Positions 1 to 44,369 of a stretch of 64,000 bases of DNA are shown here, piece after piece. Numbering within the stretch: the stretch's first letter is position 1; each line of letters starts with the position of its first letter. The position numbers and the translations under genes were made by a program. The notes below the pieces were generated by a model, which was not told the DNA's origin, searched no databases, and saw only the letters and a list, made by a program, of their open reading frames with translations. The stretch is from NCBI GenBank assembly GCA_949752745.1, contig OX457027.1, forward strand, positions 56,052,053 to 56,116,052. The letters run 5' to 3'. Source of the DNA: Protula sp. h YS-2021. Its lineage: Eukaryota > Annelida > Polychaeta > Sabellida > Serpulidae.

Positions 1-1
1 G

Positions 2-199
2 CTGCTGAAATCATGTTTTCCCTATCGTACTAAGTCATTTATCACAGTACTGTTTCATATTGATGACGTCACTTTTCCGGCCATGCCAGGAGTGTCAGTC
101 AAGAAATGGATCAGAATTTTCATGGAATATATTTTCCCTCTTATGTTCGAGGTTTATGCCTTTACTTTGGGAGTGGATCCATTGGTTAATAAGCCATGA
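2..199 (+). other. Open reading frame at window edge, unrecognised
   Basis: A frame open from the first bases runs 65 codons to a TGA at 197-199. The peptide has a basic, aromatic start and ends in PLVNKP; I do not recognise it. It could be a C-terminal exon of a host gene, a piece of a mobile element, or chance. There is no clear splice acceptor inside the window. Being on the + strand upstream of the cyclase exons, it could in principle belong to that gene, but it does not look like the missing first half of a NIT domain. Confidence 0.15.
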
Positions 200-389
200 A
201 CATATTCAGTTAACCACCAGAAGGAGCAAGACAAGATGAATTGCCAAGTTTATATTACATCACTTAAATGTGAATTGCTTAACTTAACAAAGCACAACTT
301 GGCGCTAGCAAAATTTAAAATACGCCAAGGAGCCCAGACCAGCTAGGGCAATTGTAGTGAGTTTATCTATTTAATTTTAAGAGAGGAAA

Positions 390-1394
390 TTACTTTCTAT
401 GAGGGTATTTTAGGACATTTGCACCTAAAACCTGCGCACACTTTGCAGGGAACTCAAGTATAACGTTAGTATAACGTTCATATGCATTTGAAACCCAGTC
501 CCCCTGGGCCTTGATAACCTCGGTTAGTAAGAAACAGGCCAGGGTAAAGGTGGCTCCACTTGAATCGTAACCCACTTGTTGCAGCAGACAGGCCAGCGTG
601 TGTGAGAAGGAGATGTGTGTGAGTGATACTGTTGATTCTCCTGATTTGTACGAAAACAGGGGCGCTGTAAAGGTGGTTGTTTAGCTAACACCAGGGATCT
701 GAGGAGTGCTGTAATGGGGCACAGAATAGATCCCTCGATAACAGGCAACGGAATAATCACTTCCCTGGAAAACGTTTGTATGGTCTTGGTATACTTGATG
801 CGCAACAAAGCCGTCTTTCAATCAAAAGTAAAATCTCGGCGGTACAGATCTCAGCTACAACAATGGGACGTCTGCGTTTTTGTACGCAAATTAGCAAATG
901 TGAAGAAACCGACTAAACAAGATGACCAAAAACACAAATAAAAGCTATCAGCGAGATCGAGGTACTTGTGTAAGTTAATTAAAATATCTATTGTTATTGG
1001 GAGCTTTTGTTTCGGAACCTTCCTTTCGTAACTTCAATGCCTTTCAACACACTGGCACGATGAAAATCGCTTTCTTGGGATTCTGTGGTCAAGCTCAAGA
1101 TAACAGTGTCTTGTAACAGCGAAAAGAGAAGAGTGAGTGCATGCACGCGAGGTAAGTAGCATATCTCCAGAGCGTTATTGGGGGTGCTGGCACTGCCGTA
1201 TATCCGAAATACTGACAAAAAACCAAGATACGCACGAATGTGAAACAAGTATGCTGAGCGGGTACTTGGAGCTCAATCGGCTTGTTTGTATGACCGCCAC
1301 TCCACGTCCAGATTTTCTTCTTGCGGCACCATTGCTGTAACAGAAGATTTAAAGCGTGAAGTGACAAGGGGGAGAGGAGCGCAGAAGTCCACAC
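390..1394 (-). pseudogene. DIRS-like tyrosine recombinase remnant
   Basis: Minus-strand fragments show the N-terminal core-binding domain (RILVFCQYFGY, LWRYATYLA; then SVLKGIEVTKG in another frame) and the catalytic domain. RIKYTKTIQTF with IPLPVIEGSILCP is the strand region before the active site, and SSGATFTL with LIKAQGDW-type sequence (EVIKAQGDWVSNAYERY) is the end that carries the tyrosine. The usual HxxR box just before GGATF reads YDSS, so a catalytic arginine is lost. At least two frameshifts are present. Confidence 0.75.
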
Positions 1395-1399
1395 GCACT

Positions 1400-1991
1400 A
1401 GGGCATAGGTTGCGGTCGAGAGGTGATCAAATCGACTCAGGCTATCCGCGTGTAGATTAGCAGGGGAATTAATGTACACGGCTATAAGCCGTAAGTTCTA
1501 TGTAGCGCATATAATACGGAACGCTCTCAAAATGTCTGAGGCACATGTGTTACGTATGGAACCCTTGTTAATAGGGAATAGAGCTGCTTTGTTATCTGTC
1601 CGTACGATGATTTTGCGGTTTCTCCACAGGTGTTTCAATCGTTCAATAGCTAACAAAATAATTGTAAGTTCCTTAGTATAAACCTGATTAAGCGCGGGAG
1701 CATCCTTGGCTCAATGGATGTACAACCAGTCAGACACACTGGAGTCAGAAACGGTGTATGCACATTCGGGGTAGACTCTCTCCAAGAAGAAGAAAATGCC
1801 ATCGAAATTACTGCATAAAGCGTAGAACATTGGAGATCTCCACAGAGATCGGGTAGTAGGCGTGTGCGATGCGACGGACGCTGTAGCATAGACATTTTAT
1901 CAATAAAACGATCCAAGCACGTTTTGTCTGCATGAACAACACGAGCTTTCCAACTAAGCTTACCGATTGGAGACTGAAGGTCTCGCTTCAT
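1400..1991 (-). pseudogene. DIRS-like RNase H domain remnant
   Basis: A minus-strand frame at 1991-1650 begins with LQSPIGKLSWKARVVHADKT, matching the start of the DIRS RNase H region (LIGKLSWxxxVV, then a 'fL..LiD.m' block). A second frame at 1479-1273 has NLHADSLSRFD, the 'N..ADsLSR' motif at the end of that domain. A frameshift separates them. Together they link the RT and recombinase parts into one element. Confidence 0.7.
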
Positions 1992-1999
1992 GACCGTAA

Positions 2000-2880
2000 T
2001 GACCTTAGTGCTCCAGTCCGAGAGGGCAACTTTGACTGCACTTAACTTATCGGTGGGCTAGACAGGGTTCACGCTGCTGTATCTATGGTAACACCAAGGA
2101 ATGTCAGGTGGGTGATGGGTGAAACACATTTTTCCCAACTGATTACGAAACTCAGGGATACCAGGCTGTGAATAGAACCTACATCGCGCCACGTGCCTCG
2201 TCTATGTCATCAGCGCAGATAAAAAAATCATCAATGTAACATATTGTCGCATTTGTATCCAAGCGGCGAAGTACCCTAGAGACACTCTACATTAAGAGAT
2301 GGAAAATGCTGACACTTAGCGATGCACGTAACTGTAGATGGATATCCTCAAGGTAGGTGTTTCACCCTCAAAACGCCAACATAAGCCCATCACTGCCTGG
2401 GAGCAGTCACTCAGCGGAACTTGTCTGTAGGAAGAATTGAGATCAGTCTTAACCATATACGAACCGCTTTTTTACCATAGGCACAACTGTATCAATAGAA
2501 AAAAGTTTGTTTATGTACAGTTGCATAGTCATTAACAGATTTTGAGACAGGCTGGTAACAGTCGTAAATCAGGCGTATTGCATCTTTATCTTTCGGTACC
2601 TCTTCTAAAGGCGATACTGTGTGTGGGCTGGTCTTAAGAATGTGGTAACGGCATAATTCAACTTCTTTTCGTATAGCACGATCTATCTGTGTGTGGTAAG
2701 TAACACTTGTGGATTTGTTACACTGGAGAGCTGCTTCAGGTATTGAGTTTTCGTATCTAATGTCAAAACCACCGTAATACCGTTGGTCAGAAGGTCGCGA
2801 TCCACGTCATTTGCAAGAAATCGACTCCAGTTATCAATTTGATCAGTTACAGGGCTCGTTCTGACACAGCTTTGTCATGC
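2000..2880 (-). pseudogene. DIRS-like reverse transcriptase remnant
   Basis: The minus strand gives recognisable RT blocks: IRLIYDCYQPVSKSVNDYA (near 2525-2585), then TDLNSSYRQVPLSD followed by GLCWRFEG (2355-2440), then the catalytic box YIDDFF (2218-2238). The last is the YxDD-type motif that binds the metal ions of the polymerase. The blocks lie in different frames separated by stops. Upstream, NWSRFLANDVDRDLLTNG (near 2780-2840) resembles the segment that precedes RT in DIRS Pol. No function is expected. Confidence 0.75.
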
Positions 2881-2889
2881 ATGCTTGTG

Positions 2890-3397
2890 ATTCTTAAAGC
2901 ACCGAGGGCATACATGAGCGAAGCGACAAAAGGCGCGATCACAATATTTTAGTAGATTGAAATTGCGGCACATTTCCATTGAGAATCCTTCGGCATGTGA
3001 TCCCGCTTCCGTTGTGTGTACTGCTGGGTATTGTATTGTTATGTGTAAAAATATAGAAATTCATGGGCTCGGTATCCGAATTCCCCAACTGGAGGGTCCC
3101 CTCGAAAACTTCTTATCTCAAGAAAAGAACACAGACTGATATGTATTAAACTGAAGCTTACACAAGCCGTTGTTATAAAACAGCTAACTCCTGCAGTATT
3201 CTATCACAAAGTAGACGAAGTTTTTTTTTTAAAAAAAAGTAGACCCCTTCTTTTAATGGATACTATTTTTGCGGAAACTCCAGTTGGTCTGTGAAATAAG
3301 AGGTCCAATATACAAGAGACAGAACCTCCGTGGGACAACAACGATAGTTGTGTAATGGTTACAGTCTTAATTTGATGCTGGAACGTTGTTTGTGCAG
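2890..3397. other. Non-coding stretch before first recognised exon
   Basis: Intronic or upstream DNA with no recognisable gene. A 60-codon + strand frame at 2957-3139 resembles nothing I know. A T9A8 palindromic run lies near 3222-3238. Confidence 0.3.
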
Positions 3398-35997
<32,600 letters not shown>

Positions 35998-36850
35998 AAG
36001 TATTAAAGCTGCAATTTAGTTTTATTTATGTATTAGGTTCAACACTTGCTTATTCATTCAGTAACTAGGATGTGTATTGACATGACACAATGCATTGGTT
36101 TTATTTATTTTCACAAGAAATAAATCGCCTGACCAACCGAAATGTTAATCGTCATGATCAACACCGATGTTTTGTGACTTTCAGATTACAATTGACGTTT
36201 TCAACACTGCTACGTTGGTCTTGAGGATCTACTTGAAATATCTGATAGCAGTGATAATGCGGGTATCGTATATAAAATGACTCATCAAACAAGGAAACTG
36301 GGTGGATGACATTAAACTAACTGGAACGAACTTAAACAATGCCCCCAGTCCCTGGATAAAAACAGGCAACTAATGTGTAATTCACCAGGACCCATTACAT
36401 AGACATCAACAAACCAATTCAGTTTAAGAAACCCAAGCTGATTTGGAAGAGAAAAGTGTTATAAAGCGTTATTATAAAGTAATACTATGATTATTCTGTA
36501 GAGTATATTATAAAGTGACACTTGGATAATCCAAATAGTCTATAATCACGTATTCGTAATCAATCTACCGACATAAATTTATATCAGTTTTTATCTCTAC
36601 TATTTTATTAATTTTGCATTTCTCTATCGGAGTATCACACTGATTGCTTGTTATATATGTTCAGGCTTCACATCTGACCACATAAAAGATTAGTTAATTC
36701 TACATTTTTCTGGAATTGTAGCTGAAACAAAGGCAAAGTTCTACAATTTTTGTCCTGTTTCAAATAGTTTCTCTCAGGCATTTATTACAAATTTGCGATT
36801 ATGAAATTATTTATATTGTCATGTTTCTCTATGATCTACTTGTCAATAAA
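35998..36850 (+). promoter_or_regulatory. 3' untranslated region with poly(A) signals
   Basis: AATAAA occurs at 36119-36124, about 120 bp after the cyclase stop, and again at 36845-36850. Either could end the transcript. Nothing else is recognised here. Confidence 0.5.
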
Positions 36851-36859
36851 ATACGTGTT

Positions 36860-37315
36860 TGCTTAGATTACTCGGCTTTTTGTACCTTTCTTATGATAGC
36901 ATCATGTCTAATGGAGGGATTTTGAACAATTATATAATTTTATAGTTACGTATTTTTATTTTCAATGCATTGTTATTTATTAACACATACTTTGTGCAAC
37001 CGTTTGGTGGATTTAATAAAAAAAACATGCAAAAGTTGAAGAATGGACTAGCAGCTCACGAAAATGTGCTTTACATGATAAATACTTCAGCAACATCAGG
37101 CACACATGGCCCTTAGAAGTGACATTTTTGCAAAACTGTATCTGTTCAATTAAATAAATAAAAGAAAGAATAATGTTAAAAACTTCTGCGACATCAATAC
37201 AAATTAACACTTTTAGGCCCATATCCATTTTCTGTTAGGGTCTTAGGCATCTTGCAATAAATGAAAGGTTTTGCTCTTCATACGACTCATTATAAGTCAT
37301 AAAATGGCGTGTAGC
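36860..37315. other. Downstream flank, nothing recognised
   Basis: AT-rich, with a further AATAAA at 37015. No gene. Confidence 0.3.
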
Positions 37316-38645
37316 ATTGAAACACCACATCATTGTATGGGCCCATCCAATGGCTGGGCTAAATCAATACAGAGGCTATCGAAACAGCACATACAGTTTC
37401 TCCTCATGAAACATTCAAGGCGGTAAAGGAAAACACAGCGCATAGGGAATTCGTGTCCAGCCTCAATAAAACATTTTGTTTTATGTTTAGATTTGGGTGA
37501 TATTTTTTTCTTGTTAAAATGGTTAATATCAATTAACATGAAATACGAGAATGATAAGCTGTGACGTTTGTTACGTAAGTACACAGACACATATCACACC
37601 AATGATGCGGTAGTACGGGAACCGTTTGTAACCGTTTTAGCGCTTACACATAACTGCTGTTTTTTTTAAAATAAAAGCAGGTCTTCAATTAATTACAATA
37701 TAATTTTTGTTTTCAACGGAATAATCATCCCCCCTATTTTAGGAAAAACGCGGAAAATTCCGACAATTTTACCGACTCCCTATTTTTTAAGCTTTTCCGC
37801 GTTGTTTTGTACGCGCATTGTTGCCATATTTGATACAAGTGCCCCACCAACCCTCGCTTGGGGGCGGGGGGGGGGGGGGGTCAACGTGATATATATTACA
37901 GTAAGGATTGTCGTCTGCTCGGGGCACTGAGGACCTGGTGGCATTGAGGACCCGACAAATTTTTCATATGAACTTCCCGCCCCCATCTTTAATTGTGTCC
38001 TAAAATCACTGCTTCTTCCGCCCCCTCCCTGCCACCCCATTAGGCGACACCGTCAGGGGTGGCATATGGGATCTTTTATCTTCTTGTATTCCCTCCGCCC
38101 CACCGCCACCACCTATGTTTATCTCAATATCTTACACTTTTTTCCATAAAATATATATAAATACACATGTCTATTCACAAAATGTTCAAGAAAAAAAAAA
38201 GATGCGAAATTTCTCTATCCCCGCCTCAAATATTAGGTACAATTCTCCCGGCCTTCCATGTGCTGTTTCCATGGGTGGGGCATTCCTATGCAACTGTCTG
38301 TAGATTTGGCCCATATTTTTGATCAGATGTGTTGTTTCTATGGATGGGGTATTCCTATGCAACTGTCTGTGGATTTGGCTCATAATGATTCTATATGTAC
38401 TATTTCTGTGGCTTACAGCTATAGGATGGGCCCATTGTACACCCATCAACCATTAAAACAGCCGATCTTGTTCACAAGACAAGGCAGTTTGTTCTAATTT
38501 TTAAGGAGAGAAGAAAATATGTGCTATTCCTATAGCCAAATATGGGCTGAAACTATAGAACCGCAAAACAACGAAGATGGGGGTAAATGAATACCTCGCT
38601 GTTATTGGATGGGCCCATCCTGCGGATGGGCGGTTTCTATACAAC
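37316..38645 (-). mobile_element. Interrupted copy of the GGATGGGCCCATCC MITE
   Basis: 37316-37530 is the reverse complement of the right half of the insertion at 9785-10085 (ATTGAAACACCACATCATTG, then TATGGGCCCATCCAATGGCT). 38578-38640 is the reverse complement of its left end (GTAAATGAATACCTCGCTGT, then GGATGGGCCCATCC). Between them about 1 kb is inserted, including a G16 run (37862-37880) and two tandem units at 38260-38385 that share ATTCCTATGCAACTGTCTGT. Confidence 0.55.
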
Positions 38646-38649
38646 CTGG

Positions 38650-39324
38650 CGTGTTGGTTTTTAGAGAAGTGCTTCATAAAGAAAGCTTTTGCTGAAATTA
38701 TAAAGGAGTTAACTAAATTAATCATTATTAGATTAAAGAATTTCATTAGTAGAGGAGGCATATGCTCATATGATAGACGAGTATAGAGTCATAGAAATCG
38801 TAAAACATTTCATGTCATTTTCGTTGTGCATGTATTTCGTATTTTTTTCACAAAGTGATGTAAATCCATGTATTATTACCGTTTGGAATTCTATTTTCTT
38901 ATTTTTAAATTAAGAGTTCTTTATTTTTGCGTCATCAGGTTCTTTAAATTTCCTGATACAGAACAGAAATTAATAAGAAAGGCAAAAGCAATTTAACCGT
39001 ACGAAAGCAAAGTTGGAATTTTCGGGCTACAAAACTAATTTCAATGATTTACAATAACTTTTGCTGGAAGACGTAATTAAGAAAATTTAGTATAAAAAAC
39101 TTGATTTTTTTTAGTATATGCATTTAACATACTACAGAATACTACAAACCAGAAGATTTACCTGCAAAATAAAGTTGTTGAACATGGTTTAAGAAAGCTA
39201 GGTATGCAGAAAAATAGCAAGTTTTCATCAGATGTAAAATCAAATTAGTGTAAAAGAATGGGCAGACAACATTGTAAACAGAGACAGTCTGTCACCAGAA
39301 GGTTGTCTTATTGATGCCTGCAGG
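38650..39324. other. Nothing recognised
   Basis: AT-rich intergenic sequence. Confidence 0.3.
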
Positions 39325-39460
39325 AATATACAGTGGTGGAATAAAGTTTGGAATATTTGTGTTGGTGATCCAGAATGAGGTCAAGTAGTACTGCTTTGCA
39401 AAAGAAATGTGATGGTCTGAAGACATCAAAGAAAAAAGTTGATATTTTTTGTATATATTT
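39325..39460 (+). mobile_element. Solo end of a Tc1-like element
   Basis: It starts TACAGTGGTGGAATAAAGTT and continues TGATGGTCTGAAGACATCAA. This matches, with divergence, the terminal repeat of the Tc1-like element at 55708 (CAGTCGTGGAATGAATTGTG, then TGATGGCCTGAAGACATG). No transposase sequence adjoins it. Confidence 0.5.
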
Positions 39461-39469
39461 ACATTTTCA

Positions 39470-40290
39470 ACTTTATATATATATACATCTATATATATAA
39501 CAGCTACACTGTGCATCACATGAATGATGTGTGCTTTATTTGCATTCGCTTAATACGTTGAGTGAAATACTTGTGCCAGGTGTATAAGCATGAGGGATGG
39601 ATGCAAAAGCTTATATGGTCATTTTAAATAACTTCAATATATTGGTGGGGGGGGGGGGGGTGGGGTTCGGCGCGCGGGATTTCCCGACAGTTGATTAAGC
39701 GTCAATCAATCAAAATGTGGAGACTGCGACAACTGATCTAAATTCTCAAAACCCTCTTTTTTGTGTAAGCCCAAGGATAAAGGACCCAGTAACTGTTATG
39801 GTGATCGCAGTCCTTGACAATAAGAGACATTTAGGGGATTTACATTTGTATAGAGGGATAAAATCTGCGAGCTTCCTCTGTGTAGTGGGATTTTAAATGA
39901 ACTACGAAGAGGTAGATTATCACCATTGAAACTCCGATCGGGTTAGACACCCCCTATCGTTATTATTGTCAATATTATTGTTACTGAAGTCGAAAAATTA
40001 TAATAATAAAAGGGAAAAACTAAAACTGGATCAGTTGTCGAACCCTGCCGGTTAAGATCAATTGTCGCCAGACCAATTGTCTGGATACCCGATTGGGGGT
40101 TTGTTAGGGACGCCCTTTTATAGCATCAGTAACAAAGGTATATTCTTTTTTTTTCTAGAAAGGTTTCGAACTTGCATAAAAGGTTTGGAAATCTGATAAA
40201 AACCTCGACTGGTCTGTAAAGGTACACCAAACCAAAGTCAGGCCGAATAGTTTTTAAAATTCTACTCAAATGGAAAAATTGATTTTATAA
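39470..40290. other. Nothing recognised; G-run at 39645-39665
   Basis: Intergenic sequence with a short AT repeat at 39475-39500 and a G-rich run at 39645-39665. Confidence 0.3.
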
Positions 40291-40294
40291 TGAC

Positions 40295-41095
40295 ATAATT
40301 TGGCCAAGTTGCTAAATATTTCGGCTTTGAGAAACGGGTAATAATTTTCAGTTTATTTGCTTTGAAGACGCCGAAATATCCCCATAATCATCTAGAATTA
40401 AATGGCTTCTAACTCTAGTTTTTAGCTTGTGCATTTTATCTCCAAGGCATGCATCGTTTGCGCATTTATCGTATCATGTGCACTTTGTAAAGCCACTTAT
40501 TTGACAGATTCACTTGAATATATATATGTATGTGTGTGCATGAGTTTGCAAAAAAAATATTGACGTCGAAAAAAAAACTTGACAGGGGAACAAACAAAGG
40601 TGACTAAAATTATATATAAAACTAGAAGCTCATTCCGCTAGCGAAACGTTAAACACTTGACAAAAATTAAAAAGTTTTATTGACTGTTCAGCCATAATTT
40701 GGCCAAGTTGCTAAATATTTCGGCTTTGAGAAACGGGTAATAATTTTCAGTTTATTTGCTTTGAAGACGCCGCAATATCCCCATAATCATCTAGAATTAA
40801 ATGGCTTCTAACTCTAGTTTTTAGCTTGTGCATTTTATCTCCAAGGCATGCAAGGTTTGCGCATTTATCGTATCATGTGCACTTTGTAAAGCCACTTATT
40901 TGACAGATTCACTTGAATATATATATGTATGTGTGTGCATGAGTTTGCAAAAAAAATATTGACGTCGAAAAAAAAAACTTGACAGGGGAACCAACAAAGG
41001 TGACTAAAATTATATATAAAACTAGAAGCTCATTCCGCTAGCGAAACGTTAAACACTTGACAAAAATTAAAAAGTTTTATTGACTGTTCAGCCAT
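40295..41095. repeat. Near-identical 399-bp tandem duplication
   Basis: Copy 1 (40295-40693) and copy 2 (40694-about 41095) start at ATAATTTGGCCAAGTTGCTA and differ at only a handful of bases, so the duplication is recent. Each copy contains the 3' hairpin end of the Helentron-like element (CTAG at 40622 and 41022). Confidence 0.9.
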
Positions 41096-41440
41096 ACGCC
41101 TTGTTATCTATTTACGCAGTGAGAGCTCGCACAAAGCTCACTGAGCAAATGTGTATTGTGTGCTGTCGTTAAATGCTACGCATTTACTTGCAAAAATACA
41201 CTCTTTTCAAATGACGTTTTAACAAAGAAAACGAAATCAAAGACGAAAATAAAAAGTGACATACACATGTTCAGATCAAGCTCTTCATAAGTCCCAAGTT
41301 TCATGGTCTTAGGGCCCATAGTGTCAGAGAAGAAGATACAAAAAATCGGAAAAACTGTCAAGAAAAAAAAGAAAAAAAAAGACGAATTTTGCTCGCACAA
41401 ATTCATATAACTCTTGCAAGCCAAAGGCTTGTCAAGTGTT
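41022..41440 (-). mobile_element. Helentron-like non-autonomous element, second copy
   Basis: It shares with 9363-10190 the 3' hairpin plus CTAG, GCAGTGAGAGCTCGCACAAA, the TGCATTTACTTGCAAAA-like block and the other end GCCAAAGGCTTGTCAAGTGT. It lacks the MITE seen in the first copy. The neighbouring tandem duplication repeats its 3' end once more at 40622. Confidence 0.6.
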
Positions 41441-41699
41441 AAAAACTAAGTTGCCAGAGCGAAAGTACGATCCGGCAACCCTGAGACGAGTTGACTCCGA
41501 GGTGGACTGGGCCGATAAAAATTCCGAAAGTTAATCCGTCCTGCACGCTCAAGCTTGATGGGCGCTGTGTACACATTTCAGTACATCATAATTACCATGT
41601 TATGTAAAGTAGAATATGTTATAAAATAAACTTTGGAATTTTTTGCTAGTGGTTTATTTCTAACGTCACACAAAACAGAAAAAAATAAAATTACGTTCG

Positions 41700-41815
41700 C
41701 ACTTATGATAAGAGGGGGGTAGAATATTTGATAAAGGGGGTGAATATTTGATAATCAAATCTTCACCGGGGGGTGAATATTCTATGGGGGTGAAGATTTG
41801 ATCTCACACCGGCAC
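41700..41815. repeat. GGGGGTGAATATTTGAT palindromic repeats
   Basis: Four related G-rich units, two facing each other (GGTGAATATTTGAT near 41738 and ATCAAATCTTCACC near 41756). This is a fold-back structure with no gene. Confidence 0.6.
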
Positions 41816-41819
41816 TCTT

Positions 41820-42625
41820 ATAGTACTGTGCGGGCAAGTGGCTTCGTTTTCATAGCAGCTCATCTCCACACTGGACTTGTTTTAAAAGGCGATGCGTCTC
41901 GGCCTCACTGGACCTGTGTTAGCGCCACCGCCGCTGCTGATCTCCCATCCTGAGATCTTCTTTTGCGATGTCGTCGTGATTTCTGCTTTCTGGTGGGCTA
42001 CGAGATGCTGGTGATTCTGACGATGTTTTCGTGTCAGATGTCAATGGGCTATTTCTTGTTTGTTTCTTAACGCGGGTCCTTCATTTGCGTGAAGAAACTG
42101 ACGCGGACGAAACGACCGATCTTGTTTTGCTCCCTTCCCATGTCATTTTGTGATACAGTGGGGCCAGAGGGATGTACATTTCCATGCTTGGCATCGATTC
42201 CACCGCCACCAGCGCGTCTTGATGCAGTTGCGTACTTCTCTGGGTTTCGACCGCTCTGGCGACAATGCTCGGGCCGTGGCTGGAGCCCTAGCCCGTTCTG
42301 GCTTTAGTGCAGTGCGTTTCTCACTGTCTCTTCCTCTTATACTTTTCGTTGCTTGTGTTTGCTTCTTGAGATACACTCTTTCTCCAAGTCTTTCTCTGAG
42401 CTCTTCGATGTGCCAGGGTCTCTGTCCTTCGAATCTCTTCCTATGATCCCTGTTCCGGACATCGCCCTGGACCACTGCTATTTGATTTCCTCGGTTCTCA
42501 AAAAGTTAATAACACTAACGGAGAAAGAACAAGACTACCAATCACAGAGAAATTATCAAATATTGGTGAGGGGGCATGGTAGACAGAGTCGGTTGGGGAA
42601 GATTGACTCTAGCTTTCTGTGATGG
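41820..42625. other. GC-rich region with overlapping frames, unrecognised
   Basis: GC content rises and frames stay open on both strands: minus 42143-42475 (110 codons, highly charged, with RPWHIEELRERLGERVYLKK) and plus 42150-42446. Composition suggests a decayed retroelement or retrocopy, but I recognise no domain. The strand is not settled; the minus frame looks slightly more protein-like. Confidence 0.25.
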
Positions 42626-42639
42626 GGGGGGCGGGTTGG

Positions 42640-42810
42640 GGTTGGGCAAAATTCAGCGAAATCCCGCCATAGGACCATCCCTCAGATGGGTTCACCTCGC
42701 AGACTGAACTACTTTTAAATAGTACGATCCTGGGTGCTTTCCATCATGAAGAACCCTACAAATGAGACCACTCCAGAATTCGGACCACCAATTCAGTCAC
42801 ATTGGTATAG
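42640..42810. mobile_element. Possible transposon end ('GGACCACC' type)
   Basis: A run of short units such as GAGACCACTCCAGAATTCGG and ACCACCAATTCAGTCACATT, similar in style to 15001-15130 and 61480-61690. Possibly the end of a pogo/Tigger-like element. Weak. Confidence 0.25.
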
Positions 42811-42814
42811 ACTA

Positions 42815-43585
42815 TTTCCGTGGTTGAACTAGATATTAAAACAGCGGAGACTGAGTATGTCCTTATACATATAATCAGTTGCAATCCCAAGCTACACAAG
42901 GTAATGACATTTTCAGGCATTTTCCGGAATTGTAGAGGGACCAGCAGTTATGCCCAAAGCAGAAATAACAGCCAGGACATTATATGCAATACTCTTGTTA
43001 CAAAATAATATATAGGTGCCAAGCAGTGATAAAGAGGGCAACTGGCGATTCTTTTGAAAGCTCTGTGAATGCTGGTCAACAGTCTCCATTCGTAAAAGAG
43101 TACGGTGAAACCTGTGAAAATTGCAAGCATGAGGTCCGCATTAGACAGCCAGTGTAGATTATTGGATTAGCGGGATATTGCATATCTAAAAAAATATATA
43201 AGGAAGCATTCTTGCTCATTCCTCAAAGATAAATTGGTGGTTTAGAGTTGGGTCCTCACATGGGTAGTCGTTGTATTCGATTATCATTCGATTATTCTTG
43301 AAGAGGTGGGTGTTACAGTACTCGATTTTTAAGTGACTCAAGAGGGGAGTCAGAAAACCACGGAAAGGTGAGTTTCTGTACTCTATGTATTTAAATTTGA
43401 GTTAAACAATAAATAATTACGAATAATGTGAAAATTTATTACAGTTTTTAATGTTGTTGTATAAAAAATGCAAGTTAATCTAAAATAAAAATAGAGATAT
43501 TGTTTCTGCAGTTAGCAAATAGGATCTGAGAAATTAAATCTCAAACAAAAAAGTTGTTTTTAAAACAAAAAAAAACACCAGAAAT
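42815..43585. other. Nothing recognised
   Basis: AT-rich intergenic sequence without a supported feature. Confidence 0.3.
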
Positions 43586-43589
43586 ATAT

Positions 43590-44365
43590 AGGATCTTCAT
43601 CAAAATGGATATTTTCACGTGCGTTGCCGTAAGTCACTCTGCATTTACCTTTCCTATCGTGAAAATATTCCAACGTCGAATTGAGGTTGCGGCGTCGACC
43701 GAACCGAAACGTGTAATTTGGTTGTGATTGCTCGGAACCACAAATAAACGCCATATCAAGGTCCTTGACACAACGTTGAATAGCCGTTTCATAAGCAACG
43801 TTGTTTAGGCATTTCTTTTGGTGGCAACCAAAATCGTAATTCTCTCCGATGTCTAATCATGAAACTCGCGTGTCAGTGCCATCGGCACCCAGAAGAGTTG
43901 GCTTCCAGTTTAGTACTATAGACTCCAGCCCATGAAAAGGACTGAGGTCTTCCTGAAAGAACATGAACACCATGAAGAAGATACCGGTCTGGGAGGTCCT
44001 GCCGACCTGGTGGGTGGATCACCAACGTCTTTGGTGCAACGTTGAATAGAATAGAATAGAATAAAATAGAACAGAATATAATATCCTGATCGGCCGGATG
44101 ACCCAAGGGAGGGGGTACTGTGGTGGAGGGGTTACCACACGATGACTGTCGCTGTTTTGACGGCGATTTTAGTTCGATAATTTCCCGGCGCCTATACAAT
44201 GTCGTTTCGACCCACGCAATGTTGATTAGACGGCTGATAATCAACGTCCATCCGACATCGGATGCTAGATGTTATTTCGACTTCCATAAACAACCACAAC
44301 CCTACGTTGATCTGACGTCCTTTGCAACGTCTATCTAACGCTGTCTAACTTCACGATGTGTACTG
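43590..44365. mobile_element. Palindromic CAACGTTG-rich repeat
   Basis: CAACGTTG-type palindromes recur (43771, 43797, 44038), with related CAACGT or ACGTTG segments between 43670 and 44340, enclosing an AGAAT-rich microsatellite (44044-44085). This is typical of a fold-back repeat; no gene. Confidence 0.35.
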
Positions 44366-44369
44366 GGTA

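Larger units (their letters stand above)
390..2880 (-). mobile_element. Decayed DIRS-like (tyrosine recombinase) retrotransposon
   Basis: Read on the minus strand from about 2880 down to 390, broken frames give reverse transcriptase, then RNase H, then a tyrosine recombinase: the order typical of DIRS1-type elements, which integrate with a tyrosine recombinase instead of a DDE integrase. Frameshifts and stops interrupt all three parts, so the copy is dead. I did not find the split or inverted terminal repeats. It lies upstream of the first recognised cyclase exon, perhaps in an intron of that gene. Confidence 0.8.

Noticed and set aside
43560..43754. 64-codon minus frame as a gene
   Set aside because: Overlaps the CAACGTTG-type repeat and has no recognisable motif.
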